Assembly (NCBI RefSeq): GCF_905147365.1
Contig: NC_056418.1
Location: 2,660,762-2,724,761, forward strand
Reading direction: 5' to 3'
Origin: Aricia agestis
Lineage: Eukaryota; Arthropoda; Insecta; Lepidoptera; Lycaenidae
DNA length: 64,000 nt
The position numbers were made by a program, and so were the translations under genes. Shown here piece after piece: positions 62,654-64,000 of this stretch. Under the pieces are notes generated by a model. It did no database searches. It was not told where the DNA came from and saw only the letters and a list, made by a program, of their open reading frames with translations. The first letter of the stretch is position 1, and every line of letters begins with the position of its first letter.

Positions 62654-63985
62654 CTACTTGGACTTAAGGAAATCCTTCCTCTGCTGCGCCAACTTCTGTT
62701 CAAGCAGCGTGATCTTCTCCTGCTGCTTGGCTGTCTCCCGCGTCAGCGCCTGGATGGCCGAGTCCTTGCGTGCGACCGCCACTTTCACTCTGGAAGGGAA
62801 ACCAATTATTTAAGATTTTTTATTTCAAAGTACGCGACGATATACAGGGTGTAACAAAACAAAGTGATAACACTTCAGGGTGTGTACGTGCCTTTTTTGC
62901 AGAGTTTACTATGATGTTCATACTCTAAAGAAGCGGTTCTCAATTTTTTGGTGGGGGAACCTTTTTAAGAAAAAGTGATATTTTAGACGGACCCCAAAAA
63001 AAAAAATATTTTATCTTTAAACTAAATGACGCCCGTAACTCATATTATTTTGATATTGCATGAACAAAATCTTACTGATTTCTTTTTGCCTAAGCTATCT
63101 CAATAACAGATTTTTAGATTTTTCTCATATACAGCAAAATACCTTATCCTCTCATCTGTCAAGCGCCTAAAATGGGCGCCAAAAAATATAAGCCATCAGC
63201 TTATATTGTTTCTCTCCTTGTTACTGTATGTTCAACTGATTTAAACATCTAGCACTAACTTGGCATACAGCTGGTGCATCTGTTCCTCGTGGGTCCTCCT
63301 CATATCTTCCATCTCTGTGTCCCGCGCGGCCATCTTCTGCCGCCACGCCTCCTCGCAGCTCGCACGGACCTCCGCCAGTTGAGACTCTAGCTGACTGTTT
63401 TTCTGTATAAATAAAAGATAATAACTTCCACACCGGTTTCGGTGACGGTGACCAGTTTCATTGAGAGCAGGCCAGTTACGCAGGAGTAATTTTATAGTGC
63501 CCAAGTGTGTGCGCATTGTACAAAAGCACTCTCTATTCCTTTACTCTCATAACCCAGTGGGACGGACGACTGACACGACTGGCGAGAGACCAGGCGCAGA
63601 CCGAATTTTTACATGGCCATCCGACGCATGGATCATCTTACTTGTCAGACAATCAGGTGATCAGCCTGCATTGTCCTAACCCAACTTGGAAATAACATGT
63701 TTCCAACTCGGGAATCGAACCCACGACCTCCGAGTCAAGAGCCGCGCTCTAAACCACTGGACCACGGAGATGTGCAAATAAGAGATGATAAAAAACAATT
63801 TAAAACTCACTCACAGCCTTTCATGTAATAGATAAAACCAAATTTTCCATAGACTACTACTTACGAACAGTCTCATGTCAGTTCCTCCCAAACGTTTTCC
63901 GATTTCAAAATATTTGAAACGCTTACCTCAGTCAGAATTCTGTTCCTAGTCTCCAGTTGGCCTATATTTAGCTCCAACTCTGCAC
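62654..63985 (-). CDS. C-terminus of a coiled-coil protein, CEP131/dilatory-like (partial)
   Basis: Minus-strand exons 63985-63927, 63402-63260 and 62789-62654 (stop TAG) have matching splice sites and phases (the joins give LTE-KNS and YAK-VKV). The 112 or so visible residues are entirely coiled coil: IGQLETRNRILTE, SQLESQLAEVRASCEEAWRQ, EQMHQLYAKVKVAVARKDSA and KITLLEQKLAQQRKDFLKSK. The arrangement of a KVAVARKD-type helix near the end followed by LEQKLAQQRK resembles the end of CEP131 (dilatory in flies), a centriolar-satellite and transition-zone protein for cilia. That match is from memory of the family and a short region; another centrosomal coiled-coil protein is possible. Upstream exons lie beyond the window. 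Confidence 0.6.
62845..63010. mobile_element. Truncated family A MITE followed by hAT-MITE-like sequence
   Basis: CAGGGTGTAACAAAACAAAG and GGGTGTGTACGTGCC are the left arm of family A; it breaks at about 62,928 into AGCGGTTCTCAATTTTTTGG, GACGGACCCC, a hAT-MITE-like end. Last intron of the CEP131-like gene. Confidence 0.65.
63425..63775 (-). mobile_element. tRNA-derived SINE, antisense to window
   Basis: The reverse complement has the tRNA-like head at 63775-63712 (GGTCCAGTGGTTTAGAGCGC, GGTTCGATTCCCG) and the same body as 27,232-27,490 (TGATCACCTGATTGTCTGAC, CCCACTGGGTTATGAGAGTA). It is oriented like the CEP131-like gene and lies between its exons. Confidence 0.85.
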
Positions 63986-64000
63986 CTGTGAATATTTGTC

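Overview
The window looks like nuclear DNA of a moth or butterfly (Lepidoptera). The evidence is small exons with canonical splice sites in AT-rich DNA, recognisable insect developmental genes, and a very dense load of transposons of lepidopteran type. These are tRNA-derived SINEs, LINE tails ending in A-rich runs, Helitron-like fragments with ACTAATATTATA heads and CTAGT ends, and many hairpin MITEs. All gene models below were read by eye from splice sites and frame continuity; no transcript or database evidence was available.

Layout. 1-2,950: mosaic of repeats. 2,960-3,490: CpG-rich promoter-like block and a probable non-coding first exon. 4,572-10,034 (+): a long uninterrupted coding exon for Atrophin/Grunge (ELM2-SANT co-repressor), followed by an AT-rich 3' UTR. 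12,902-29,479 (+): a gene of about 14 exons and about 710 residues that I cannot name, with a degenerate EF-hand-like C-terminus and introns packed with MITEs, SINEs and LINE pieces. 31,965-47,697 (+): an 11-exon gene encoding a 704-residue tail-anchored coiled-coil protein of KASH5/JAW1 type. It has an N-terminal EF-hand-like domain, a coiled coil, a row of LC8-like TQT motifs, and a transmembrane segment with a short tail. Its 7.9 kb ninth intron carries an antisense I-clade LINE with a broken ORF2. 47,700-57,950: no clear gene; a minisatellite, MITEs, SINEs, Helitron-like repeats and one unexplained 116-codon open frame. 57,951-60,066 (+): a three-exon deadpan/HES bHLH-Orange repressor ending in WRPW, with GY-box, Brd-box and Pumilio-like sites in the 3' region. 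62,654-63,985 (-): the last three exons of a coiled-coil gene resembling the end of CEP131/dilatory, running out of the window.

The genes do not form an obvious pathway. Gug and dpn are both transcriptional repressors; the KASH5-like and CEP131-like proteins both belong to nuclear-envelope or centrosome and cilium biology. The most interesting signals are the LC8-motif array and non-canonical KASH tail of the 31,965-47,697 gene, and four partial exon duplications beside real exons. One of these is a 72-bp copy in which seven of eight changes are synonymous. Several transposons have clean target-site duplications, and one hairpin MITE is split by a LINE tail.
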